A stretch of 64,000 bases of DNA from Bdellovibrionales bacterium Ga0074139 (GCA_001464795.1 LNEB01000013.1:186001-250000); one strand, 5' to 3'; shown: positions 27,870 to 35,779, counted from the first letter of the stretch. The notes: a model not told the origin generated them from the letters alone. A program made the numbers and translations.

Positions 27870-27904
27870 AAGGTCCAGAAGCGGCAAAATTTCTCCTGGA
27901 CCTT
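27870..27904. repeat. 9-bp inverted repeat between flagellar genes
   Basis: AAGGTCCAG (27870-27878) pairs with CTGGACCTT (27896-27904) around a 17-nt loop, immediately downstream of the FliT-like stop. There is no T-run after it on the minus strand, so it may be an mRNA 3' stabilising structure, an attenuator or a weak terminator. Its stem shares the GTCCAG/CTGGAC word of the array near 32 kb. Confidence 0.6.
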
Positions 27905-27908
27905 GTAA

Positions 27909-28322
27909 CTAAGCTTTTTCGTCTAAATTTTTAATAAACTCGGGCATCTTATAATGTGAAACAACTTTCTTTCCACGTTTTAAATTTTGCATCTCGACTA
28001 TGATACTTGATTTAACCTGCTCGATGCAGGAAAGGATGGAAAGATCCTGTTCCATAATTCTTTGCACGTACTCATCTTTAATTTGCAAAGCTTTCCGAAG
28101 CTCTTTTTTATCAACGTCAGTCAGGCTTGTACTTTCATAGGATTTGTCGATTTCAGAGTCCACATACTTAATCATTTCTAGGATCTTTTCCCGAGTATCG
28201 TAAAAGGCATCGAGATTTCCATAATTACCGTTAATAAAGTGAGTCAGCTCGGTTTCCCCACAAGCGTAAAACTTTTCTAAGTAATGGTTTTTCTCGTAAA
28301 AGAGTGTGATCAATCGGTTCAT
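27909..28322 (-). CDS. FliT/FlgN-like flagellar chaperone
   Basis: 137-aa all-helical protein directly after fliS (4-bp overlap). Size, helical content and position match FliT-type export chaperones for the FliD cap protein; sequence identity with FliT is too low for certainty. It may represent a lineage-specific variant. Followed by the hairpin at 27870-27904. Confidence 0.65.
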   Translation of the reverse strand: MNRLITLFYEKNHYLEKFYACGETELTHFINGNYGNLDAFYDTREKILEMIKYVDSEIDKSYESTSLTDVDKKELRKALQIKDEYVQRIMEQDLSILSCIEQVKSSIIVEMQNLKRGKKVVSHYKMPEFIKNLDEKA

Positions 28323-28714
28323 GGTTTTCCCCCTTCTTGTTCTTTTTTCAATTTTTCAACAGCTTGAATCCACCCTTGATACAGAGTTTCTAGCATTTTT
28401 AAATTAGATTTGAGTGGCTCTGGATTTCCAGAAATATTGGCCTTTGTATATTGCTCAAGAATAAATATATACAAACTTTCCAAATTTTTAGAAATTTCAC
28501 CGCCGACTTTATGATCTAGAGTATTGTTAAGCTCCATAATGATGTCGTAAGCTCGACCAATATTCATTCCTCGATCAGCAATCTTTTTTTGCTCACAAGC
28601 TTGTATAGCTAGTTTTGTGAACTTGATGGCTCCCTCATAAAGCATCAATAAGATTTTTTCACGACTTGCACTTTGTACGGCTGTCGTTTTGTACTTTTGA
28701 TATGGATTAGCCAT
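28319..28714 (-). CDS. fliS: Flagellin chaperone FliS
   Basis: 131-aa four-helix protein that binds the C-terminus of unexported flagellin. Signature: YQKYKTTAVQSASREKILLML and ANISGNPEPLKSNLKMLETL. AGGAG 7 nt before ATG. Position after fliD and before the FliT-like gene is the classic fliD-fliS-fliT order. Confidence 0.95.
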   Translation of the reverse strand: MANPYQKYKTTAVQSASREKILLMLYEGAIKFTKLAIQACEQKKIADRGMNIGRAYDIIMELNNTLDHKVGGEISKNLESLYIFILEQYTKANISGNPEPLKSNLKMLETLYQGWIQAVEKLKKEQEGGKP

Positions 28715-28737
28715 AGTTCAACTCCTGTCTACTGTTT

Positions 28738-30114
28738 CTAGCCACCTGTACCACCTGCGCCCCCCATTGCTTTAAATGCATTTCCTTGATTTTGAATTTG
28801 ACTGACTTTTGTTTCTAAATCGGCAAACTTTTTACGAAGCATGTCTTCTTTTTTTTCAATCATTCGTTCTTTGGATTCAATTTGCCGGTTGATCCGCGTA
28901 ACTCGGTCTTGTAAAGATTTTTTTCTGTTTGAAATGGCTCCGAATTGTCCATTTAAAATATTTCCCACTTCACGCCGTACACCAGGAACGAATCCAGTAT
29001 TAAATCCATCACCACGAATAAAGGCCACCATACTTTTAGGATCACTATTCAAAGCTTTGTTAAATTTTTCCTCAGAAAAATTCAAAGTTCCATTTCTATT
29101 GAATTCGATGCCTATTTGATTAAGTCGCTTTATTTCACCCGTAATACCCTGTGGTGGATTCTGAATGATCCTGCGAAGTGTGTTTTCGATCGAGCGAAGC
29201 ATTCCATCTCCACCCAGGGGACCCAGTCTTTCTCGGCCGTCTGAGCTTTTTTGTAGCTTCGCCTGCCCTTGAATGAATCCAAGTGCTCCGTTGTAAGCTT
29301 CAACGAATGATTTAATTTTTCCTGATATTTTTTCAAAATCTTCTTTAACAAAAACTTTAATTGTGCGTCCTGGAGCTGCTGATTTTATATCTAAGGTTAC
29401 TCCGGGAATAATTTTATCCAGCTTATTTTCTGGGACTTCAATTTCAAAGCCGTCCACTTTGACTTTGGCATTTTGAGCTTTTCGTTCCTGCTCAAAAGAA
29501 AAATCAACATCACCATCAAGCAAATACACGTTAGGGAAGGAAATATTTTTATCATTTCCTGTGGAAAGTCCTGTGACTAATAATTTAAATGGATTTTCAG
29601 GATCTTTTCTATCTTCAATGACACTTCCACGTAGTCCCGTACCAGAACGGGTGATCGTGTTTGCCACTCCTTCAAGAGTCGAATTTTTTCCATTAATATA
29701 AATTTCTTTTACGCCATCGGGAGTATTGAATTTGATATATCCCACTCCGACCTGAGTTTTATCTTTATCTGGAAATCCCACAGTCATGGCTCCAGGAGTT
29801 TCAGCCATTTGAAGAACTTCAATGGAATACTCGCCCGTAGGTGCAGCTTCTGGATCCACAGTTCCGGATAAAATATTTTCATCACCAGTCACTAGCTTTA
29901 AATCATTAAATCCTCGGGTGGTGACAAGCTCGCTTAAATTTTTTGGAATTTCTTGAATCTTTGTTTCTAGATCATTTACAAGTTTAAGTGTGTCTTCTTC
30001 CTTTAGCTTTTTGGTCTCCATTTGTTTAATAGGAATTTTTTCCGCTTCAACCAATTGGTCGACCAGATTAGGGGGAATAGCACCAGAAAAGCCTGAAAGA
30101 CGTACACCTGACAT
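28738..30114 (-). CDS. fliD: Flagellar hook-associated protein 2 (filament cap) FliD
   Basis: 458 aa from the ATG at 30114 (frame opens upstream from a TTG). N-terminal FliD_N segment (SGFSGAIPPNLVDQLVEAEKI), a central variable region and a C-terminal FliD_C coiled coil (residues about 390-445) with a Gly-rich end. It caps the growing filament and promotes flagellin folding. Two short palindromes (30182-30230 region) lie between it and flaG. Confidence 0.93.
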   Translation of the reverse strand: MSGVRLSGFSGAIPPNLVDQLVEAEKIPIKQMETKKLKEEDTLKLVNDLETKIQEIPKNLSELVTTRGFNDLKLVTGDENILSGTVDPEAAPTGEYSIEVLQMAETPGAMTVGFPDKDKTQVGVGYIKFNTPDGVKEIYINGKNSTLEGVANTITRSGTGLRGSVIEDRKDPENPFKLLVTGLSTGNDKNISFPNVYLLDGDVDFSFEQERKAQNAKVKVDGFEIEVPENKLDKIIPGVTLDIKSAAPGRTIKVFVKEDFEKISGKIKSFVEAYNGALGFIQGQAKLQKSSDGRERLGPLGGDGMLRSIENTLRRIIQNPPQGITGEIKRLNQIGIEFNRNGTLNFSEEKFNKALNSDPKSMVAFIRGDGFNTGFVPGVRREVGNILNGQFGAISNRKKSLQDRVTRINRQIESKERMIEKKEDMLRKKFADLETKVSQIQNQGNAFKAMGGAGGTGG

Positions 30115-30282
30115 ATTCTTATCATGGCTTAGGTTGATCAATTTCCGTGAGTCAATCAAATGACTTGGACTTGAGTAGAACTGTTGAAAGGGAAAACTTT
30201 TCCCAGCTAAATCCTGATTTTTCAGGACTTCATACCAGCTGATCGACTTTCAAGTGACAGATTTATGACTGGTCATCTAAAA

Positions 30283-30672
30283 CTAGGCTGATTTTTTGAG
30301 TAACTGCCCTGTGCGAGCATCTTTATCGAAGGGTAAACTCCACAATTCATTCTCTGGAATTCTTCTGACTACGTTATTTAAATTATCGATTACGAATAAA
30401 AAATGCTTATTATTTTCGGTTCGTTTCTCAATTTTCCAATTGTGTTCTTTGACTGAAGGAAGATTTTTCATAAGTTCAATGGCTTGCTCGAATTGTTCCT
30501 CTGACATGGGCTCTTTTTCTTTTTGCTGCCCAGAGAAACTTTGCTGTCCATTGGCGTCTCGGTCGTGGCTTTCATCGGACTTGATCGATTTCTCGGCTTT
30601 ACTAACTGATGTTCCATCACCATTTCTGATGGGGGAAGTGATCATCTGGCCGAAAAGTCCTTTTATGTTCAT
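30283..30672 (-). CDS. flaG: FlaG-like flagellar protein
   Basis: 129 aa with the FlaG domain at the C-terminal half (KHFLFVIDNLNNVVRRIPEN; DKDARTGQLLKKSA). FlaG proteins affect filament length. N-terminal 60 residues are polar and low complexity. Start ATG at 30672 has AGGGAT upstream; the frame extends upstream but with non-homologous sequence. Just upstream is a fair sigma-28-like promoter word (TTAAGATT, 11 nt, ACCGATAT) whose -10 nearly touches the start codon, so the exact start or promoter remains open. Confidence 0.85.
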   Translation of the reverse strand: MNIKGLFGQMITSPIRNGDGTSVSKAEKSIKSDESHDRDANGQQSFSGQQKEKEPMSEEQFEQAIELMKNLPSVKEHNWKIEKRTENNKHFLFVIDNLNNVVRRIPENELWSLPFDKDARTGQLLKKSA

Positions 30673-30721
30673 ATCCCTATATCGGTACTTTTGACGAAAT
30701 CTTAAACAGGACCTAAGTCCC

Positions 30722-30781
30722 ACCAACCGAAGATACCCCGGAGAACAGTTTCGTTGGGCACTGTTCTCCGGGTAGGTTGGT
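30722..30781. repeat. Large hairpin downstream of flagellin 1
   Basis: Inner stem of 13 perfect pairs (CCCGGAGAACAGT at 30737-30749 with ACTGTTCTCCGGG at 30760-30772) and an outer 7-bp stem (ACCAACC at 30722-30728 with GGTTGGT at 30775-30781). On the minus strand it lies after the flagellin 1 stop and before flaG. No T-run on either side, so termination without factor is not supported; it may protect the abundant flagellin mRNA 3' end. Confidence 0.7.
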
Positions 30782-30783
30782 AC

Positions 30784-30811
30784 CGAAAGAGTTCGGAAGA
30801 ACACTCTTTCG
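30784..30811. repeat. Second 9-bp hairpin downstream of flagellin 1
   Basis: CGAAAGAGT (30784-30792) pairs with ACTCTTTCG (30803-30811), loop of 10 nt. It directly adjoins the larger hairpin at 30722-30781, giving two stacked structures within 40 bp of the flagellin stop codon. Confidence 0.7.
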
Positions 30812-30823
30812 AGACTATACTAA

Positions 30824-31657
30824 TTAACCTATTAATTTTAATGCTAATGCAGGAACCTGATTGGCTTGTGCCAATGTTGCAGTGGAAGCCTGAAGAAGAA
30901 TATTATTCTTCGTCATCTCTGATGATGCCATCGCAACGTCTGTATCACGGATACGACCATTCGCTGCTGAAATATTTTCGTTCATAGTTCCTAAGTTGTC
31001 GATCGTTGATTGAAGTCGATTCTGAAGAGCACCTAAAGTTGCACGGTGACCATTCACATCTGATTGAGCTTTATCAAGAACAGTAAGTGCATCTTGAGCT
31101 CCACTTTTTGAAGTAAAGTCAAAATCATCGATTCCTAATTCATCTGATTGCACGTTCAATTCACCTGAATTAAAAGAAATTCGATCAGCGAAATCATCAT
31201 TGAAAATACCGACTTGGAAATCAAAACGCTCTCCTTGTCCATCGATCAAAGACTGATTACCAAACTTTGTTGATACTGCAATTCTTTGAGTCTCAGATTT
31301 CAATTGCTGAACTTCTTTATCAATCATCACTCGTTCTTTTTCTGAAACCGTATCAGAAGCGGCTTGAATACCAAGCTCTCTGAGACGTGTTAATATATTT
31401 GAAATTTCGCCAAGACCACCCTCTGCTGTTTGCACTAGTGAAATACCATCATTCGCGTTACGACTGGCTTGTCCATAGCTTCTGATTTGAGATTTTAAAT
31501 TTTCACTGATTGCTAGGCCTGCGGCATCATCAGCAGATCGTGTAATACGACTACCTGATGCTAATTGCTGCATAGACTTTTGGATTTCTCTTTGGCTGCC
31601 CACCAAGTTTTTTTGCGCAGAAAGAGCTGCCATATTTGTTGATATTCTCATTCCCAT
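30824..31657 (-). CDS. Flagellin 1
   Basis: 277 aa. Conserved N-terminal D0/D1 (MRISTNMAALSAQKNL, LASGSRITRSADDAAGLAIS) and C-terminal D1/D0 (AANGRIRDTDVAMASSEMTK, LAQANQVPALALKLIG). The central D2/D3 region is short, so the filament surface is minimal. Ribosome site GGAGGAT 4 nt before ATG; a second ATG two codons on is an alternative. A sigma-28-like promoter at 31869-31895 implies an untranslated leader of about 200 nt. Confidence 0.96.
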   Translation of the reverse strand: MGMRISTNMAALSAQKNLVGSQREIQKSMQQLASGSRITRSADDAAGLAISENLKSQIRSYGQASRNANDGISLVQTAEGGLGEISNILTRLRELGIQAASDTVSEKERVMIDKEVQQLKSETQRIAVSTKFGNQSLIDGQGERFDFQVGIFNDDFADRISFNSGELNVQSDELGIDDFDFTSKSGAQDALTVLDKAQSDVNGHRATLGALQNRLQSTIDNLGTMNENISAANGRIRDTDVAMASSEMTKNNILLQASTATLAQANQVPALALKLIG

Positions 31658-31703
31658 TCGATCCTCCGATGCAAATCACTTTGGATTTGCGGTTAAGTGA
31701 ATC

Positions 31704-31729
31704 GAGACCTCAAACCTACTCAAGGTCTC
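31704..31729. repeat. Hairpin in flagellin 1 leader
   Basis: GAGACCT (31704-31710) pairs with AGGTCTC (31723-31729) around a 12-nt loop, between the predicted promoter and the ribosome-binding site of flagellin 1. Could affect stability or translation of the leader. Confidence 0.55.
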
Positions 31730-31868
31730 AACCCTATTTGTTAAACACGTTGGCGACTGATTCGATCGTAGACTTTTGTCTAGTAGCGATTTGAAAATGG
31801 CCGTCAAACCTATCTTCAACTCTCGACTCGTTTCCGACTTTCGAAGTTTGTCGTTTTACTTGCATAAC

Positions 31869-31895
31869 CTTTCGGCTAGGTCCGGGCAGACTTGA
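31869..31895 (-). promoter_or_regulatory. Sigma-28-type promoter of flagellin 1
   Basis: Read on the minus strand: TCAAGTCT, 11 nt, GCCGAAAG. Against the sigma-28 consensus TAAAGTTT-N11-GCCGATAA six of eight bases match in each half with the exact spacer. It stands about 212 bp upstream of the start codon. Confidence 0.65.
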
Positions 31896-31900
31896 GTCTC

Positions 31901-32049
31901 GTCTAGTAAAACTAGACCTTAGTCATAAACAACTGGACGTTTATCTAGGTAAAAACCCAGACCTTCGTCGTGAAATCTAGACTGATGTCCAGGTCTTCAC
32001 TGGACGTTGGATTGGAAAATTTTTTCTTGGGCCTTGGTCTGTACAGACC
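31901..32049. repeat. Array of four short hairpins related to GTCYAG/CTRGAC
   Basis: Within 150 bp lie GTCTAG-5nt-CTAGAC (31901-31917), TCTAGGT-4nt-ACCCAGA with one mismatch (31944-31961), GTCCAG-7nt-CTGGAC (31987-32005) and the perfect 14-bp palindrome GGTCTGTACAGACC (32036-32049). They fill the gap between the flagellin 1 promoter and the RAYT stop. Similar half-sites recur near flagellin 2. May be diverged REP-like elements or transcription signals. Confidence 0.6.
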
Positions 32050-32071
32050 TATGACTACTATGACTGGAAGC

Positions 32072-32665
32072 TCAGCTAGAATTGCGACTTCGTCGTGGTT
32101 GATAAGTAATGATGTTCAGAAGCTCTAGGGTATTTCGCTGAATATACGCAATCACTCGCTCATAATCATGGCCCCAGCTAATAATTCGTGAGTAAAGCAA
32201 AAAGCTCCAGAACCTGCGCTGATTCTTCTTACACCCTTCCACTTTTTGTGGGGCACCGCCCACTATCTGTTGTTTCTGATTACGCTGCAAATTCGAAGAG
32301 CTTGGCAATGGAAGGTCTTTAAGTATTCTTTGAGCCACATGTCCAGCGACCACTCTGAAAAAATTCTGCAGACCCTCACGGGTTTGAGCCTTAACTAATA
32401 AGTGGATGTGATTGCCTTGGATAGCGTATTCAATAACTTTGATATGAAACCTGTGTGCATTTTTTTTTACTAAACTTAGAATCATTTTTTTATGTCTGAA
32501 TAGTGATCTAGAACCGATGGCATGAAAGGATTTCATAGTGATGTGATGGCTTTGCTTAATGTTCAAAGGCCTTCTGGCTCGCCTTTTTTTGACAGAAAGA
32601 CTTCCGCCATGATCTCGATTCGGTTTTTGATATTTAAGAAATGCTAGCTGCTTCGCTTTTGCCAT
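32072..32665 (-). mobile_element. RAYT-type (REP-associated tyrosine) Y1 transposase
   Basis: 197-aa Y1/HUH-fold protein with the metal-binding HxH motif at His86 and His88 (GNHIHLLV) and the likely nucleophile Tyr174 (VIAYIQRN). It lacks IS200/IS605 ends or a partner tnpB and so fits the domesticated RAYT group, which in other bacteria mobilises REP hairpins. ATG 32665 chosen over an in-frame GTG two codons upstream. A 9-bp inverted repeat overlaps and follows its 5' end (32668-32717). It sits between two flagellin genes. Confidence 0.85.
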
Positions 32666-32667
32666 GT

Positions 32668-32717
32668 GCACCGCCCCTCGCTTAGAGATGCGTGCAAATT
32701 ATTCTGTCGGGCGGTGC
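32668..32717. repeat. 9-bp inverted repeat at 5' end of RAYT gene
   Basis: GCACCGCCC (32668-32676) and GGGCGGTGC (32709-32717) form a GC-rich stem with a 32-nt loop, just upstream of the RAYT start. A third copy of GCACCGCCC lies inside the RAYT coding region (32253-32261). GC-rich palindromes flanking RAYT genes are the usual REP layout. Confidence 0.6.
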
Positions 32718-32792
32718 CTCAGCCTGAGGAGTGGCTGCGTCTGGAGCTTAAACATTGAGGAGGGCAGCAAACAGCAGAAAGAGCCGTGAAGG

Positions 32793-32834
32793 AAAAAAGA
32801 AAAAAGCACACGTCCTAATCATTAAGACGTGTGC
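32793..32834 (-). terminator. Rho-independent terminator of the 152-aa secreted protein gene
   Basis: On the minus strand: GCACACGTC (9 bp stem with GACGTGTGC; plus coordinates 32806-32814 and 32826-32834), loop of 11 nt, then a run of Ts interrupted once (TTTTTTCTTTTTT). It stands 44 bp after the stop of the gene at 32878-33336. Confidence 0.85.
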
Positions 32835-32877
32835 ACTACAACTTCGATGTCGTTGGGTCATCTGGTTGTAAATAAAA

Positions 32878-33336
32878 TTATATACGGTTGAGTTGAGATT
32901 CGTGAAAGAACCTCTCTACAGTTAACAGAATCTGCTGATCCATTCTTTTCACAGCCGATACTTCTCGAACATCTTTTAGAAATGAAAGCCTCAGTTTTTT
33001 ATAAACTTCAAACGAGTCTTGCTCAGCTAAGCCAAGATCTTCTTTCAAACGATTGATAAAATGCAAATCTCTGGCAATCTTAGTTGCTAACCTGATTTGC
33101 AGCCGTTGCTCAGAAGCTGATTCACCTTTGAAATCAGAGGAAATCTTTTGTGCACTTTTTAACTTTTGATCGGCTTGATCCAGGTGAAGCAAAAGCTTTT
33201 CAATACTTTTGATATTGAAAGCAGACCTTAACTCACTTTGAGAAGAGGAAAACTCGGAAGTCATGAGCTGCACTTGGCTTGCTAGGCTTGCAGAAGATAT
33301 TAAAGTTATTAAGGCTAATATTAAACGACGATTCAT
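32878..33336 (-). CDS. Secreted helical protein, unknown function
   Basis: 152 aa from the ATG at 33336, preceded by GGGGGAAGC. Signal peptide (MNRRLILALITLISSASLAS) with likely cleavage after ALAS-type site near residue 20, then a helical mature part rich in Lys, Gln and Ser. No family recognised. It has its own terminator (32793-32834) and lies between RAYT and flagellin 2, so it is probably a single-gene unit. Confidence 0.72.
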   Translation of the reverse strand: MNRRLILALITLISSASLASQVQLMTSEFSSSQSELRSAFNIKSIEKLLLHLDQADQKLKSAQKISSDFKGESASEQRLQIRLATKIARDLHFINRLKEDLGLAEQDSFEVYKKLRLSFLKDVREVSAVKRMDQQILLTVERFFHESQLNRI

Positions 33337-33666
33337 TGCTTCCCCCAAAATAAAGAACTGCATAAAACTCGCCATATCCTTTTCTCATAATGAATGGGCT
33401 CAAAAGCGTCACCATCTTGATGAAGTTTTAACTGTCGAATAAACCCTGTTAGCTTTTTAAAAGATCGACATTTTATCGAGTCATCTCATTTTGAGACAAA
33501 AAAACCCCGAGGTGGATCACCCCGGGGCCTGGCTTAAGATCGTAGTGTGGGCAACGATCTAAAAGAACTCATTAAAAAAAATCATAAATTATAATATTAA
33601 AAAAACTGTGACAAAGACACCTGAGGCTTTAAGCCCATTAAAACCCCAGGTATTTGTTAAGTGTAA
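33337..33666. other. 330-bp intergenic region between secreted protein and flagellin 2
   Basis: Holds the flagellin 2 terminator (33498-33527) and, nearer the secreted-protein gene, AT-rich sequence expected to contain its promoter. A 7-bp imperfect repeat (GATCGTAGTGTGGGCAACGATC, about 33539-33561) could form another small hairpin. No coding frame is convincing. Confidence 0.55.
33498..33527 (-). terminator. Rho-independent terminator of flagellin 2
   Basis: On the minus strand: CCCCGGGGTG-ATC-CACCTCGGGG (10 pairs, one G-U) followed by TTTTTTT. It lies about 140 bp after the flagellin 2 stop. Strong GC stem plus seven Ts is a canonical terminator. Confidence 0.9.
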
Positions 33667-34494
33667 TTATCCGATCAGTTTTAAAGCTACACCGGGAAAC
33701 TGATTCGCTTGAGCGAGAACAGATACCGCAGCATTTTGTAAAACTTGAGCAGATGCTAGCTCTGACGATTCATGAGCAACGTCCGCGTCGGATATTCTTG
33801 ATTTTGCAGCTGATAAATTCTCGATTTGAATATCGAGATTATTAGTTGTGCTCTCTAAACGGTTCTGGATGGCACCGAAGTTGGCTCGCATGGAACCTAC
33901 TTTTGCGACAGCTTCGTCGACGACTGAAAGTAAGCTTCTTGCATCGCTTTTCGTTTCCATACCCAATCCGTCGATATCTAATGCACTAGCAGTGGCATCA
34001 GTACTGAGTTCAAAGGATATTACGTTGTCTTCGTTACCAAAAGGTCCTACTTGGTATTCTTGTTCCCCGCCGGATCCATCGAGTAATTTTTTATCGCCGA
34101 ACATTGTGGTTTTTGCGATACGGTCTGCTTCTTGAATTAAATTTTTTGCTTCAAGATCCAAGAATCCCCGTTCACGCTCTCCGATATTATCAGAGGCCGC
34201 TTGAATACCCAGTTCTCTTAATCTTGTTAAGATGTTTGAAATTTCGTTCAATCCACCTTCAGACACCTGAATGGCGCTGACTGCGTTGAACGAATTTTGT
34301 CTGGCCATACCTAAACCTCTGACTTGAGATTTGATATTTTCAGAGATTGCGAGCCCTGCCGCATCGTCGCCTGCGCGAACAATTCGGTTACCACTCGCTA
34401 AAGCTTGAGCCGCATGTTCTGCTCTCTTGCCCTGTTGGCCCATCACCCGCTGCGCGGAAAAGGCCGCCATATTTGTATTGATTCTTAAGCCCAT
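33667..34494 (-). CDS. Flagellin 2
   Basis: 275 aa from the ATG at 34494 (AGGAGGAG 5-7 nt upstream); the frame extends upstream into the leader and is ignored. Conserved ends as in flagellin 1 (RINTNMAAFSAQRVM; AGDDAAGLAISENI; LAQANQFPGVALKLIG). Short central domain. The sigma-28-like promoter at 34669-34695 implies a leader of about 165 nt. Confidence 0.96.
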   Translation of the reverse strand: MGLRINTNMAAFSAQRVMGQQGKRAEHAAQALASGNRIVRAGDDAAGLAISENIKSQVRGLGMARQNSFNAVSAIQVSEGGLNEISNILTRLRELGIQAASDNIGERERGFLDLEAKNLIQEADRIAKTTMFGDKKLLDGSGGEQEYQVGPFGNEDNVISFELSTDATASALDIDGLGMETKSDARSLLSVVDEAVAKVGSMRANFGAIQNRLESTTNNLDIQIENLSAAKSRISDADVAHESSELASAQVLQNAAVSVLAQANQFPGVALKLIG

Positions 34495-34668
34495 AAAGTC
34501 TCCTCCTATACGAAGACATCCACTCTGTTGCCCACATCGCGGATTAGTTAATAACGTTAACTTTGTCTCGTTGGAGGATCTCAACCGGCGGGATCCCTGA
34601 GGTTGTTGACGCAACTTCTGGGTCCACCGGAAGAGACTTATTTGTCTCCAACGTGTTTCACGTATTAC

Positions 34669-34695
34669 TTCTCGGCTTTGGTCCAGAAAGCTTTA
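34669..34695 (-). promoter_or_regulatory. Sigma-28-type promoter of flagellin 2
   Basis: Read on the minus strand: TAAAGCTT, 11 nt, GCCGAGAA; 14 of 16 bases agree with TAAAGTTT-N11-GCCGATAA. About 175 bp upstream of the start codon. This is the best match in the window and the anchor for the other two flagellin promoters. Confidence 0.82.
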
Positions 34696-34704
34696 GGCCT
34701 AAAG
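34691..34704. repeat. 14-bp palindrome over flagellin 2 promoter -35
   Basis: CTTTAGGCCTAAAG is a perfect palindrome whose left half coincides with the -35 of the sigma-28-like promoter. It could be an operator or simply a shared hexamer with a rightward promoter. Confidence 0.5.
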
Positions 34705-34858
34705 TCTAGGTAATATATAACGCAATGCATCTTGTGCCTGATAACACAGGACTTTAGGTCAAAAAAAATATTTAAAAAAACTAGACCTTGGTCCCATGGG
34801 GCCAGTTTCTTTGACCTCTACTACCCCCACCTAGAGGCTCATGAGAATCTAAAAACTC

Positions 34859-35779
34859 ATGGAATTAAGAACACAATTTTTAGATCTTATCGAACAATCG
34901 GGGCAAATTGTCTTAGACAAAAAAGAGAGCATTAAATTAGCCTCTGCCTGCCTACTTGCAAAAGGACATATACTTATTGAGGACGTTCCAGGAGTTGGAA
35001 AAACAACTCTTGTGCAAACTTTAGGTGCACTATTAGGCCTTGAAACTCACCGCATCCAATTCACAGTGGATCTTCTTCCGTCTGATTTAATTGGTGTAGA
35101 GATATTTAATTCACAGAAAAACGAATTTGAATTCAAAAAAGGGCCACTGTTTGCATCACTTATTATGGCCGATGAGTTGAACCGTGCGAGTCCCCGAACA
35201 CAAAGCTCTTTATTACAAGCCATGGAAGAGTCTTCAATCACAGTGGATGGACAAGTCTTATCATTGCCAGATCCTTTTCTAGTCATTGCCACTCAGAACC
35301 CTCACCAACAGTCCTCTACCTTTCCCTTACCTGAAAGTCAGCTGGATCGTTTTCTTATGAGCCTTGAACTTCATTATCCATCAAGGACCACAGAAAAAAA
35401 TCTGATCCTTAATGAAGATCCCCGACAAAAAATTTCTAAATTAAAACCTTTGTTTAAAGGCCAAGAACTTTTAATGGCTCAACAAGAAGTTTCACAAGTT
35501 AAAATGTCAGAGGTTGTGGCAGATTATATCACAGGCCTTCTTGCCCAATCACGAACTGAAAACAAAGAGGCACTTCACTTATCAACACGAGCTGGACTTG
35601 CACTATCCAAAGCCTCCCGTGCATGGGCCTATTTAGAGGGTCGAAAACACGTGGAGCCTGATGATGTTCAGCAAGTGATGGTGGCCGTGACATCACATCG
35701 TCTTGGAGGAAAATTTGGAGTCAGCCAAGGAAAAATTTGGGCCCAGGAACTTCTACAAAAAACTCCAGTTCCTGTTTAA
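34859..35779 (+). CDS. MoxR-family AAA+ ATPase
   Basis: 306 aa, AAA-3 family. Walker A GVGKTTL in IEDVPGVGKTT, Walker B IMADELNRASP, sensor 1 ATQNP, and the C-terminal lid. MoxR proteins act as chaperones for their partner vWA or DUF58 proteins. First gene of a three-gene operon with a DUF58 protein and a TgpA-type transglutaminase. The Bdellovibrio-like hosts carry several such operons, function often unknown. Confidence 0.94.
   Translation: MELRTQFLDLIEQSGQIVLDKKESIKLASACLLAKGHILIEDVPGVGKTTLVQTLGALLGLETHRIQFTVDLLPSDLIGVEIFNSQKNEFEFKKGPLFASLIMADELNRASPRTQSSLLQAMEESSITVDGQVLSLPDPFLVIATQNPHQQSSTFPLPESQLDRFLMSLELHYPSRTTEKNLILNEDPRQKISKLKPLFKGQELLMAQQEVSQVKMSEVVADYITGLLAQSRTENKEALHLSTRAGLALSKASRAWAYLEGRKHVEPDDVQQVMVAVTSHRLGGKFGVSQGKIWAQELLQKTPVPV

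Larger units (their letters stand above)
31658..32071. other. 414-bp intergenic region between flagellin 1 and RAYT
   Basis: No protein-like frame seen. It holds the flagellin leader with its hairpin (31704-31729), the sigma-28-like promoter (31869-31895) and the hairpin array (31901-32049), each entered separately. Confidence 0.7.
34495..34858. other. 364-bp divergent intergenic region between flagellin 2 and moxR
   Basis: Contains the flagellin 2 leader, its sigma-28-like promoter (34669-34695), a 14-bp palindrome CTTTAGGCCTAAAG (34691-34704) overlapping the promoter -35, and AT-rich sequence from which the moxR operon must be transcribed rightward (a TATATA at about 34713-34718 is a possible -10). 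Also several short GACC/GGTC words (34785-34815). Confidence 0.55.
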
